DNA of 34,833 nucleotides, taken from an uncultured Ruminococcus sp. GTDB taxonomy: Bacteria; Bacillota; Clostridia; Oscillospirales; Acutalibacteraceae. A model generated the notes under the pieces. The model worked only from the letters and a program-made list of their open reading frames with translations, did no database searches and was not told where the DNA came from. A program made the translations under genes and the position numbers. Positions 25,505 through 33,554 of this stretch are shown piece by piece (positions within the stretch are counted from its first letter, which is position 1; each line of letters opens with the position of its first letter). The stretch is taken from the NCBI GenBank assembly GCA_902765625.1, contig CACXAO010000015.1:1-34833 (forward strand), read 5' to 3'.

Positions 25505-26737
25505 TTACGATATGTTCGCCAGTTTAAATATTTCCTTGCCGCCAATGGTAAAATCAAAGTCGATATCAAAGAACTGTTTGAGTCCGCCGCCGACGAGACC
25601 TTTGACGCCTTTTTCGCCGAGATCCCACAGACAGCTGAAAATCTTTTTGGTTACCATCGGCATCACGCCGTTGCGAATTGTTTTCCATGAAATGTTTTTG
25701 ATCTGATGCCTGGCAAGCTTGGTCATCACCATTTTATAGGAAGCCTTATAACTGCCCTGTCCGGCAAAACGGCTGAACATCGGAACCTTTTCGGCGAGCC
25801 ATTTATTCACGCCCTTAAACGCCTTGTCCTTCACGGAATCTCCTTCAAAGAAGCTGCCCGTAAAGATTTTCTTGGTGATACCGGTCAGCGCCAAGTCGAT
25901 CACTACGTCAACCAGCAATGTTTTGAGAGAAAGCTCCTTTCCCTCAAGCGCACATTCCAACCCGTTGCGCAGCAGCGAGGTGAGCATACTGCCGACATAC
26001 GGATGACCCATGGCGGTAAAGACCGCGTCGACCGCGCCGGTGATGCCGCCGATCAGCATGGCGTCGAGCGCACCGTCAAAGAAGTTCTTGCCGTTGAAGA
26101 GGTTGCTGATTCCGTTCGTCAGCAAGCCTCCTAAAATACCGACGATACACCCGATACAGGCAATCGCAACCAGACCTCCTACTCCGGTCGCAAGCAGGAG
26201 AACGGAAACGACCAACAGCGCGATGACTGCAAGCGCCTTAAGCACGGTAGCCAGATTCTCTTTAATCCACTCGACGGCGTCGCAGACGAAGTTCGCGATT
26301 GCATTGCCGATGCTGCACAGACCGTCCCATGCGCCCTTGATGGCGTCGCCTGCTTTTTCGCGCAGACTCTTTTCACACTCGGGCTTGAGGTAGCCGTATT
26401 GCTTGTAAAAATCCTTTTTTAGCTGTTCAACCTTGCCCGCAGCCTCGTTATCCACTTGACCGGTATCCGCGATCATGGTGTCGAGCTTGTCGTAGGCGAG
26501 CGATATCGCGCCCTGCTTTTGTTCCTCACGCGCGATCGCCCGACCGGTGCTCGCAGAGGCGGCGCTGACGTCAGCCGCCGTTGCCGCCGCGTTCACCTTG
26601 CCGCGCAGCAAGCCAAGCGATTGTGTCAGGGAATTGGTATTCTTTTTTGCACCGGAAAACGCCGTGCCGATACTCCCAAAGCTGCCCGCTCCGAGACGAC
26701 CGCTGATCGTATTGCCGGTAATCGTGATAGTAGCCAT
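25505..26737 (-). CDS. T7SS effector-like protein 1, no recognised toxin domain
   Basis: A 410-residue protein that shares its first 230 residues with the effectors at 27445 and 29380. The shared part starts MATITITGNT with a Gly-rich GRLGAGSFG, has YDKLD at 82-86 (YxxxD), then FYKQYGYLKPECEKS, then a hydrophobic pair of helices (about 165-225) like those of pre-toxin regions. The C-terminal 180 residues (EKVPMFSRFAGQGSY; IRNGVMPMVTKKIF) match no toxin I know and no catalytic motif is visible. Unlike the other two, no immunity-type gene follows. It may be a helper, a pore-former or a decayed copy. Confidence 0.7.
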   Translation of the reverse strand: MATITITGNTISGRLGAGSFGSIGTAFSGAKKNTNSLTQSLGLLRGKVNAAATAADVSAASASTGRAIAREEQKQGAISLAYDKLDTMIADTGQVDNEAAGKVEQLKKDFYKQYGYLKPECEKSLREKAGDAIKGAWDGLCSIGNAIANFVCDAVEWIKENLATVLKALAVIALLVVSVLLLATGVGGLVAIACIGCIVGILGGLLTNGISNLFNGKNFFDGALDAMLIGGITGAVDAVFTAMGHPYVGSMLTSLLRNGLECALEGKELSLKTLLVDVVIDLALTGITKKIFTGSFFEGDSVKDKAFKGVNKWLAEKVPMFSRFAGQGSYKASYKMVMTKLARHQIKNISWKTIRNGVMPMVTKKIFSCLWDLGEKGVKGLVGGGLKQFFDIDFDFTIGGKEIFKLANIS

Positions 26738-26782
26738 AGAATGCTCCTTTTTGTATCAGTGAGCATTGAGAGGTGCCCTTGA

Positions 26783-27430
26783 TTAGATTTGAAAGCCGAT
26801 TTCTTCCAAGGATGTGACACACGCCTCTCTGCCTTTCGGATACTGATGCCATCCTAAAATTTCTTCCGCTTTCAGTTGACGCTGCCCGCTCTTGAACAAA
26901 CGAAACAGTCGATCGGCTTCTTCCCACTCGTTATTGTTCCATTCATATGCTTCCTTCCAATAGTCGGAAAGATTATCCGCAAACATTATTTCTGCCAAAA
27001 ATTCTCCGCCGTGTTTGATAAAGTCCTCCTGACTGTCATGGGAACACAGCGTATCATTCACCAGCCAGCAGGCGGTGGTGATCATTCTTCTCTTTTTTCT
27101 GCCGACAAGAACGTACAGATATTCCAGTGTTTCCCGATCTGCCAACCCGATGACGGTTTCCGGAGCGCCATGAAAACATCTTAACGCAGGAACATTGGCA
27201 AACTGCAACATTCGCGCTCCCGTTTCATTACGAGCGGCTCCCACTGCAATACGGTTGTGTGGATCAAAGGATACCACACCGCGGGAGGAATCCGAGATAT
27301 ACGAATAATTCAACCCATCCCATGACTGCTCATAGTCAAAAAACGGATGCGCCAAGACAAAAATCGCGTGGGCGATAGAAGAATAGATAGTTCTGTCAAA
27401 AAAATTCTCATAATTAAATGCTATTTCCAT
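26783..27430 (-). CDS. Candidate immunity protein for the HNH effector
   Basis: A 215-residue soluble protein that I do not recognise. It follows the HNH-effector gene by 14 bases and has no signal peptide or TM segment. Its lone position and lower GC than the effector cores are typical of immunity genes. The start is ATG 27430 with AAAGGCG upstream. The assignment rests on gene order; a direct DNase inhibitor is the expected role. Confidence 0.6.
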   Translation of the reverse strand: MEIAFNYENFFDRTIYSSIAHAIFVLAHPFFDYEQSWDGLNYSYISDSSRGVVSFDPHNRIAVGAARNETGARMLQFANVPALRCFHGAPETVIGLADRETLEYLYVLVGRKKRRMITTACWLVNDTLCSHDSQEDFIKHGGEFLAEIMFADNLSDYWKEAYEWNNNEWEEADRLFRLFKSGQRQLKAEEILGWHQYPKGREACVTSLEEIGFQI

Positions 27431-27444
27431 ATTTCAATCGCCTT

Positions 27445-28917
27445 TCAGTGTGCGGTACTTCTTATCAGACTTTCTATACCGCCGAAAACGCCGGAGTGAT
27501 AGCCGAAATTATTCGTTTTAGGCACAACATGGTCATTATATGATTTGTGATAGTCGGAAAAACCGAGAGAGTCAGATTTGCGACAGTTATTATCACGGCT
27601 GATGATTTGCAAATTTTCGTATCCGCTTTTGCCGCCTTTGGCGCGCGGATATCTATGGTCAAACTGAGCCTCATTGGAGGGCGGCGTAACGCCCTTTTGA
27701 TTACCTTTTGAAGAGCGATATATCCGTTCTCCGGTTGTGTCGTCGCGCAGTACACCGTTATTGCGACGCATATTTTCCTCCACAGCAGTATCCTTGACAG
27801 TTTTGGTAAAAGGCTTGCCTTCTTGAGACTTAACTCCGGAATGTTCTTCATATAGATTCCGATAATCCTTTTTCCCTTCCTCAATTGCGTGCTGCTGCGC
27901 GGCAAATTCTTTGTTGTTCATGCTCTGATAGGCGCCGCCCGTAAAGGTGGCGATCACCGCAACGCCGGTCTGGAAAACATTGTAGAGATTGTTTTCGTGC
28001 AGCGCATTGTTCAATTCCGCGATGGGGTTGTGCGACGGGTCGATGATCTGATCCATCATCGCCAGAACATCAAAGCCGCTCATCACTACGGAAATTCCGC
28101 CTGAAATCTGCGAAGCGTGGTGTAAAAATTGCAGTGCATTAGCGGAAAACTGCATAGAGCTTCCGAAAAACTGACCCAATGCGCCGATTCCGCCGAAGAT
28201 CGCGCCGGTGATGGCGCCTTGAATGCCGCCCTTCAGCGCGCCGTCGATAGCTCCCTCCCAGAAGGAACCGCCGTTGCGCACGCTCTCCACTCCGCCCGAC
28301 ACAAAGCCGAACACAATGCCGAAAATACATCCCCAACAGGCGGCGGCGAGGATACCTCCGACGCCGGTGGCGAGCAGAACGACCGAAACCACCAGCAGCA
28401 CGACGACCGCGATGGCTTTCAGGATCACATCCAAGTGCTCCTTGCACCATTCATAGGCGTCGCAGACGAAGTTCGCGACGGCGCTGCCAAATTCGCACAA
28501 GCCATCCCATGCGCCCTTGATCACGTCCTTGATTTTTTCGCGGCGCGATTTTTCACATTCGGGCTTGAGATAGCCGTATTGCTTATAAAAATCTTTTTTT
28601 AACTGCTCCACCGCGCCTGCCGCCTGATTATCCACGTGCGCGGCGTCGCTGAGCAGCCGATCGAGCTTTTTGTAGGCAAGCGAGATCGCGCCTTCCTTGC
28701 GTTCCTCGCGCGCCAGCGCACGGCTGCTGCCGGCGGACGCGGCGCTGACGTCAGCCGCCTGCGCTGCAACGTTCACCTTGCCTCTCAGCTGGGAAAGCGT
28801 CTGTGTTAAGGAATTGGCTGTTCTTTGGGCAAGGCTCATCGCCGTGCCGATACCGGTAAAGCTGCCGACGCCGAGACAACCGATGAGCGTGTTGCCGGCA
28901 ATGCTGATCGTAGCCAT
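27445..28917 (-). CDS. T7SS effector 2 with C-terminal HNH nuclease domain
   Basis: A 490-residue polymorphic toxin. The shared N-terminal domain (MATISIAGNT, CLGVGSF, YKKLD at 82-86, FYKQYGYLKPECEKS) is followed by two hydrophobic helices, a Gly-rich linker, and a nuclease domain. In the last 75 residues QFDHRYPRAKGG (Asp420, His421), YENLQ (Asn435) and NNCRKSD (Asn444, Lys447) fit the HNH motif. This cleaves DNA in a rival cell. The first half is nearly repeated in effector 1, even at DNA level. The next gene is the likely immunity protein. Confidence 0.85.
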   Translation of the reverse strand: MATISIAGNTLIGCLGVGSFTGIGTAMSLAQRTANSLTQTLSQLRGKVNVAAQAADVSAASAGSSRALAREERKEGAISLAYKKLDRLLSDAAHVDNQAAGAVEQLKKDFYKQYGYLKPECEKSRREKIKDVIKGAWDGLCEFGSAVANFVCDAYEWCKEHLDVILKAIAVVVLLVVSVVLLATGVGGILAAACWGCIFGIVFGFVSGGVESVRNGGSFWEGAIDGALKGGIQGAITGAIFGGIGALGQFFGSSMQFSANALQFLHHASQISGGISVVMSGFDVLAMMDQIIDPSHNPIAELNNALHENNLYNVFQTGVAVIATFTGGAYQSMNNKEFAAQQHAIEEGKKDYRNLYEEHSGVKSQEGKPFTKTVKDTAVEENMRRNNGVLRDDTTGERIYRSSKGNQKGVTPPSNEAQFDHRYPRAKGGKSGYENLQIISRDNNCRKSDSLGFSDYHKSYNDHVVPKTNNFGYHSGVFGGIESLIRSTAH

Positions 28918-28949
28918 ATATTACTCCTTATCCATACAAAAGGAAAACA

Positions 28950-29360
28950 CTACTTAAACTGATAGACGATCTCCGCGCTGCCGCTGCGGGGATCATACTC
29001 AGAGCTGACCCGAGTCGTCTTATAATAGTATACAATACCTCCGGGCTTGCGTCCGCCGGGTCTGCCGTAGGTTTTTCCGAGCCATTTTTCATTCAAAGCC
29101 CTGGGGTCCTTGAATTTCTTATAATATTCGTCATCTTGAATCTGCACGGGCGTCAGCGACACCTGTTTCAGCAGACCGCTAATAAACAATAAGGTAAACC
29201 GAAAGCGCACCGCGTGAAAACGGATCGGACGAAAGCTGATCAGCGTGACTGACGAGCCGTCTGCAACGGACTGTACCAAAAATTCCTGTAAAACCGCCTC
29301 CGACAGCTCGTCGTAACGCATATTGTCGTGAAGCGAAAAGAGTTCTGTTTTGAGAATCAT
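28950..29360 (-). CDS. Candidate immunity protein for effector 3
   Basis: A 136-residue protein starting MILKTELFSLHDN at ATG 29360, chosen because GAGG lies just upstream; longer frames lack a ribosome site. It overlaps nothing but the end of effector 3, whose stop is at 29380-29382. No TM segment, and no family recognised. It ends in a beta-rich section (GGIVYYYKTTRVSS). Gene order after a toxin-like gene suggests immunity. Confidence 0.6.
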   Translation of the reverse strand: MILKTELFSLHDNMRYDELSEAVLQEFLVQSVADGSSVTLISFRPIRFHAVRFRFTLLFISGLLKQVSLTPVQIQDDEYYKKFKDPRALNEKWLGKTYGRPGGRKPGGIVYYYKTTRVSSEYDPRSGSAEIVYQFK

Positions 29361-29379
29361 GAGCATCCTCGGAAAAATG

Positions 29380-30912
29380 TTAATGCGCCAGCACGGACGT
29401 AGCGCCGGCGATAATCGAATCAAGATTAGCGATCACGCTCTCGATGCGTGAAGCAAAACGGCAGGATTCGCGGAATATTCCGGTAGCCGTGGTTTCCATG
29501 GCGGTATATGTTGACACGGGAATCGCGGTATTCGTCAACGCCTCGGTTCCGGAACGAACCAGAAGACCGTTTTCCACCAGCTTATCGAAGTTTTTGATGT
29601 AATACTGCGGCATACCGCCTGCGCCGTACTGCGGATTCGCCAATGTCTGCGGACTGAAGCCCGCGGGGAGCTTATCGGTGTTGACCACGTATTTCGTGAC
29701 ATTGGGACGATAGAGCGCGTCATTACTGAGCTGCTCGGCGGTTTTGTCATAGAACGGCTTGACCTGCAAGCCTTCCGAGAGGGTCTTGGCGTTGTAGCCC
29801 GATTGCCGGACAGCGTCGACGGTCGTTGCATAGCCGGAATGTGCGTCGTTCGGACCCACCTCCATGACATAAATCTCCTGTCCTTTGGTAAGGTCGATAT
29901 TTTCGTATTGATCGACGCCCGGATAGCTCCTGTTGCCCTGCCAGTGCTTTGCGGTATCCGCAGGACTTCTCTGGCCAAAGAAACCGTCCGGCTGTGACAT
30001 TCTGAACCGGACGCCGCCGGAAATGCCGCCGATGACGGCTCCGAGAGCCAAGCCGCTCAAGCCGCTTTTGAGAATACTGTCGAGCGAGCCCTCGCCTGTC
30101 ATCAACAGATGCAGTGAGGCGCCGGACATATTGCTGATGCCGGTTGAGAGCGAGTTGGTCAACGCGCCCTTGCCGATTGCCTGCAGCAGCGTTTTGGCAG
30201 GACCGAGCTGGAAGCCGATACCGCCGGAGATCGCACCGGAGATTGCGCCGGTAATGGCGCCCTCGAATGCGCCGTTTTCGAAGCCGGTCAGGAACGAGCC
30301 GCCGTTGAGCATGGAGGTGACGCCGCCTGCCACGCCGCCGATGACGGCTCCCGCAATGGCGCCCCAACAGGCGCCTGCGATAATGGCGGCAATCAGACCG
30401 GCTCCCGGGGCGATGATGATCAGCACGACGGCAACCACCACGATAATGACCGTGACGATCAGCTTCCAGTGCTTGCAGCACCAGTTGGCAACGCTGATGT
30501 GGAACTCGACAAAGGCGACTCCCGCGTCATACAGGTGCTCCAGCACATTCTTCTCGCCGTCGGGCTTGAGATAGTAGTAATGCTTATAAAAATCGTTTTT
30601 CAGCGCATCGACCTTCTGCGCCACGAGATCATCAACCGTTCCGACCTCTGCGATAAAGCTGTCCAGACGGTGATAGACCAAGGTCAGCGCGGTGGCTTTC
30701 TGCTCCTCGCGGGCATACAGGCGCGTATCCGTGCGCATACCGACCTCCGGCATGGTGGCAACGGATTCGAGCTTGATCTCCAAGGTTTTCAGCCCCTGCG
30801 CAAGCGATTGCGTGGATTGGATCGTGCGGTTCAGCGAGTTGCCGAGCGCGGAAAAGCTGCCTGCGCCGAGGCAACCGCGGATCGTATTTCCGGCTATCGA
30901 AATCGTTGCCAT
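29380..30912 (-). CDS. T7SS effector 3 with unassigned C-terminal toxin domain
   Basis: A 510-residue polymorphic toxin-like protein. It starts MATISIAGNTIRGCLGAGSF, with YHRLD at 80-84 and FYKHYYYLKPDGEKN, then hydrophobic helices (about 150-190) and a long Gly/Ala-rich region. The C-terminal 170 residues (TKGQEIYVMEVGPNDAH; NPQYGAGGMPQYYI; VENGLLV) look like a small compact enzyme domain. The GAGGMPQYYI section recalls NAD-targeting toxins such as TNT, but the likeness is too weak to assign. It is followed by a small immunity-type gene. Confidence 0.75.
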   Translation of the reverse strand: MATISIAGNTIRGCLGAGSFSALGNSLNRTIQSTQSLAQGLKTLEIKLESVATMPEVGMRTDTRLYAREEQKATALTLVYHRLDSFIAEVGTVDDLVAQKVDALKNDFYKHYYYLKPDGEKNVLEHLYDAGVAFVEFHISVANWCCKHWKLIVTVIIVVVAVVLIIIAPGAGLIAAIIAGACWGAIAGAVIGGVAGGVTSMLNGGSFLTGFENGAFEGAITGAISGAISGGIGFQLGPAKTLLQAIGKGALTNSLSTGISNMSGASLHLLMTGEGSLDSILKSGLSGLALGAVIGGISGGVRFRMSQPDGFFGQRSPADTAKHWQGNRSYPGVDQYENIDLTKGQEIYVMEVGPNDAHSGYATTVDAVRQSGYNAKTLSEGLQVKPFYDKTAEQLSNDALYRPNVTKYVVNTDKLPAGFSPQTLANPQYGAGGMPQYYIKNFDKLVENGLLVRSGTEALTNTAIPVSTYTAMETTATGIFRESCRFASRIESVIANLDSIIAGATSVLAH

Positions 30913-30914
30913 TT

Positions 30915-31478
30915 TTACTCACCGTTCTGCCATCTGCGCTGATATTCGCGCATTTGCGCATAGTAGTTATTGACGCGCGCCTGTGCGGCACGGCTGTCGC
31001 CGACATTGCGCAGCTGCGCGTTGACGCTCTCCAGTTCGCTGCTGTTATGGTTCACAGACTGCTGCACACCGTTGAGCTGTTCCTCCAGCATACGGCGGAC
31101 GCGCCCCAGATCCGAAGCGATGGTACCCAGATCCGTTTGGGTGTCCTGTAAATCAGAGGCATAGATTGCGCTGATATCCGCAACGCCGCGGTCGCTCGCA
31201 AGAATTTTTTGAAATTCCTCGCTGACTGCCACGATCCCGCGCTTGACGGGCGGAAAATGGCTGTTGATGATTTCGGCGCATTTTCTCTCGGCGTCCTGCA
31301 CCAGCGCCAGCTTGCGCTGCAGCTCGCGCAGACGCGCCACATCGCGACTCAGCGCCTGCTGCAGACTGTTGCGCATACCGCTGAGCTCTTGTGTTCTTCG
31401 GTTGATCTGATTTCTATCTTCCACGGCGCGACTGTACTGAGAGCGCGCGTTGTAATACAGCTCTTCATAATTGGGCAT
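30915..31478 (-). CDS. Coiled-coil protein opening the T7SS operon (DUF5082-like accessory candidate)
   Basis: A 187-residue, all-helical protein without a signal peptide. It starts MPNYEELYYNARSQ at ATG 31478, about eight bases after AAGGAG; the two ATG codons upstream are too close to that site. Heptad-like stretches (RDVARLRELQRKLALVQDAE; DLGRVRRMLEEQLNGVQ) predict long helices. In LXG-type systems small helical proteins (DUF5082, DUF3130, DUF5344) pair with the toxin N-terminus, and the gene stands three bases before effector 3, in just that place. Confidence 0.7.
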   Translation of the reverse strand: MPNYEELYYNARSQYSRAVEDRNQINRRTQELSGMRNSLQQALSRDVARLRELQRKLALVQDAERKCAEIINSHFPPVKRGIVAVSEEFQKILASDRGVADISAIYASDLQDTQTDLGTIASDLGRVRRMLEEQLNGVQQSVNHNSSELESVNAQLRNVGDSRAAQARVNNYYAQMREYQRRWQNGE

Positions 31479-31507
31479 AATCATCACTCCTTATCCGCCG
31501 GGACGAT

Positions 31508-31575
31508 GTAAGCGACAATTATCGACGCTTACGGATATTTTTCGATATTCATGTATATATTACCATATATGTCAA
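31508..31575 (-). promoter_or_regulatory. Promoter and inverted repeat ahead of the T7SS operon
   Basis: On the minus strand TTGACA (31570-31575) is a perfect -35 box. About 17-18 bases on, the -10 is weak (ATGAAT or TGAATA). Between it and the first gene lies an inverted repeat GTAAGCG (31508-31514) and CGCTTAC (31526-31532) separated by 11 bases, which may be an operator or a leader hairpin. A strong -35 with a weak -10 suits an activated promoter. Confidence 0.55.
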
Positions 31576-31748
31576 TGAATTTCAATGCTTTTTATTAAAA
31601 AACCGAGAATTCTCAGACAATATTCGTATCAGTTCAGCCCTATACAGAAATACAATCGTTGAGATTATCAGCAATTTATCGGCAAAAAAGCCTTCCTCCG
31701 AGGGCACTGTTATTATCATAAGGATCGGAGCAGACGGTTTCCTCCGGC

Positions 31749-31903
31749 GTGTCACCCTGAGCGGAAGCGGCAAGGAACTTGCCGCGTGAGTCGAAGGATC
31801 CCCATGACAGAGGAGCGACGTTTCTGCCACGGATTGGGAGATCCTTCGACTATTTTGCTAACGCAAAATTGCCCTGCGGGCACCGCTCAGGTAATATAAA
31901 GTG
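31749..31903. repeat. MITE-like nested inverted repeat
   Basis: GTCACCCTGAGCGG (31751-31764) faces CCGCTCAGG (31883-31891) and GTGAC (31901-31905). Inside, AGTCGAAGGATC faces GATCCTTCGACT. Smaller hairpins include TTTTGC-TAAC-GCAAAA. The nested arms and lack of a gene suggest a small non-autonomous repeat of the CACCCTGAGCG...GTCGAAGG type seen in many genomes. The rest of 31576-31748 shows nothing. Confidence 0.6.
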
Positions 31904-31910
31904 ACCCCTC

Positions 31911-31939
31911 TTGCAAAACGTGGATTTACCTGTCATAAT
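31911..31939 (+). promoter_or_regulatory. Promoter of the aldo/keto reductase gene
   Basis: TTGCAA (31911-31916) and CATAAT (31934-31939) are separated by 17 bases; AAGGAG (31979-31984) precedes ATG 31993. Confidence 0.65.
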
Positions 31940-31992
31940 GGAATAAAAAAACCAAAACACAGGACTTACCAAAAATATAAGGAGAATAAATT

Positions 31993-32835
31993 ATGACTAC
32001 AATTAAACTCAACAACGGAATCGACTTCCCCGTGATTGGGATCGGAACCTTTATGCTCGCGCCCAAGGACGCGGAGAACAGCACCCGCGAGGCGCTTAAG
32101 ATGGGCTACCGTATGGTAGATACCGCTAACGCTTATGTCAACGAGCGCGCCGTCGGCAGAGGCGTGAAGGACAGCGGCTTGAAACGCGAGGAGGTCTTTA
32201 TCTCCACCAAGCTCTGGCCGAGCGAATATGAGAACCCGAACGCGGTTGACAAAACGTTTGAACGTCTCGGCGTTAATTATGTCGATCTGCTCTTTATCCA
32301 TCAGCCCGCAGGCAATTGGCTCGCAGGCTACCGTCAGCTTGAGAAAGCCTATAAAGAGGGCAAGGCAAAGGCGATCGGTATCTCGAACTTTGAGGGCAAG
32401 TACATCGAAGAATTACAGACGAAATGGGAAATCGTGCCGCAGTTCATTCAGGTTGAGGCGCACCCCTATTTCACACAGAAGGAGCTCAGAAAAACGCTCG
32501 ACAAATACGGCATCCGTCTGATGTCGTGGTATCCGCTCGGTCACGGCGACAAGAGCCTGATGGAGGAGCCGGTCTTTGCCGAGCTCGGCAAGAAGTACGG
32601 AAAAACTCCCGCTCAGATCATTCTGCGCTGGCATACGCAGATGGGCTTCGTTGTCATCCCCGGCAGCAAAAACGTCGCTCACATCAAGGATAACCTCGAC
32701 ATCCTCGACTTCGCTCTCACAGACTACGAGATGGCGCAGATCGCCACGCTCGACAAGGATCAGAGATACTACCACCGCACCGACGCGCAGCTCGTGCAGT
32801 TCGCCGCGTGGAGACCTGAGTTTGAGGTAAAATAA
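31993..32835 (+). CDS. Aldo/keto reductase
   Basis: A complete 280-residue NAD(P)H-dependent aldo/keto reductase that reduces aldehydes and ketones in the cytoplasm. The catalytic tetrad is visible: Asp43, Tyr48 (MVDTANAY), Lys73 (STKLW), and His103 (LLFIHQPAG). The TIM-barrel landmarks GIGTFM, GISNFE and the cofactor site VIPGSKNVAHI are present. The length is normal for 2,5-diketo-gluconate-reductase-like members, but the substrate cannot be told. It is the only intact metabolic gene here; what follows is a row of decayed genes, so it may be a survivor of a larger operon. Confidence 0.93.
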   Translation: MTTIKLNNGIDFPVIGIGTFMLAPKDAENSTREALKMGYRMVDTANAYVNERAVGRGVKDSGLKREEVFISTKLWPSEYENPNAVDKTFERLGVNYVDLLFIHQPAGNWLAGYRQLEKAYKEGKAKAIGISNFEGKYIEELQTKWEIVPQFIQVEAHPYFTQKELRKTLDKYGIRLMSWYPLGHGDKSLMEEPVFAELGKKYGKTPAQIILRWHTQMGFVVIPGSKNVAHIKDNLDILDFALTDYEMAQIATLDKDQRYYHRTDAQLVQFAAWRPEFEVK

Positions 32836-32836
32836 T

Positions 32837-32898
32837 ATGACATTAACAGGAAACGAAGATTTAAGAGTTATCAAGACAATCGAGGGCATGAGAAATCC
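32837..32898 (+). pseudogene. N-terminal fragment of a TetR-family regulator
   Basis: ATG 32837 opens a 26-codon frame beginning MTLTGNEDLRVIKTIEGM, which fits the opening of Clostridia TetR-type regulators (NEDLRVIKT...). Homology stops at about 32898, before the helix-turn-helix. It is joined out of frame to the flavin reductase fragment by a deletion. Confidence 0.45.
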
Positions 32899-33156
32899 GA
32901 GCTTGTTGACGCGCTAACCATCAACGAGCTTCCCATCGCTATGGAGTGTGAATTCATCGAATATCAGGACGGCGATACGGGCTTGGGCGTGATCGGCAAG
33001 GTACTGCGCACTTCGGTGGAAGAAGCCGTTATGAAGGACGGCAAGGTGGATATCGACGCGCTGGAAGCCATCGCATTTGACCCCTATACCCACGGTTACT
33101 ACAAGGTCGGCGGCAGAGTCGGCGACGCGTTCAAGGACGGATTGAAGCTGAAATAA
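32899..33156 (+). pseudogene. C-terminal fragment of a flavin reductase-like protein
   Basis: An open frame of 85 codons without its own start reads ALTINELPIAMECEF, then IAFDPYTHGYYKVGGRVGDA and ends GLKLK at TAA 33154-33156. This is the C-terminal third of flavin-reductase-like (FMN-binding split barrel) proteins. The N-terminal two thirds are missing. An ATG at 32941 gives a 71-residue frame, but it lacks the domain core. Confidence 0.65.
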
Positions 33157-33293
33157 TCGAAAACAGAACCGTATCGGAAGGGCAGAGCCTATCTCAAGCG
33201 TTTGCTCAACTCCAACGAGGATCAGAATAGCGTCGGCTGCCTGTCGTTTATGAATCAGCGATTCTGAAATACAGCAATGTGATTTGCTCAGCA

Positions 33294-33488
33294 GTATTGG
33301 TCATCCACAGCAAAAAGGCGCACTCCTGCTATTTCTGCAAGGACACGTTCAAGGATATGACCACCGACAGCAAATAAACCGATAACAAAGAATTGGTGAT
33401 CATTCCCGACGCGGTTCATTCCGATCCATATGACAACACAGACGTTATTTCATTTGATAAAACGGAAAACTATTTCAACGCAATGTAA
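33294..33488 (+). pseudogene. C-terminal fragment of an alpha/beta hydrolase
   Basis: The frame reads VLVIHSKKAHSCYF, then an in-frame TAA after TTDSK, then DNKELVIIPDAVHSDPYDN and FDKTENYFNAM before TAA 33486-33488. This is the end of the YcjY-like hydrolases, including the catalytic His of DAVHSD. It lacks the start and carries an internal stop. Between 33157 and 33293 there is no readable gene. Confidence 0.65.
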
Positions 33489-33516
33489 AAGGTTTTTTAA
33501 GTGACACAGAGAAAAC

Positions 33517-33545
33517 TTGACTAACGTTTTTCTCTATGCTATACT
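33517..33545 (+). promoter_or_regulatory. Strong sigma-A promoter next to the tRNA half
   Basis: TTGACT (33517-33522) and TATACT (33540-33545) are 17 bases apart. Predicted start near 33552. There is no protein gene downstream before the terminator at 33655. Confidence 0.75.
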
Positions 33546-33554
33546 ATCCCAAAA

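Noticed and set aside
25505-30912. LXG-type toxin N-terminal domains
   Set aside because: No LXG motif is visible. The shared start and the YxxxD pattern are different, so the LXG name was not used.
29380-30912. TNT (NAD glycohydrolase) domain in effector 3
   Set aside because: Only one short stretch is similar and the catalytic residues cannot be placed.
31582-31830. An 82-codon frame on the minus strand
   Set aside because: It runs through the inverted repeat, has no ribosome site and no domain; probably noise.
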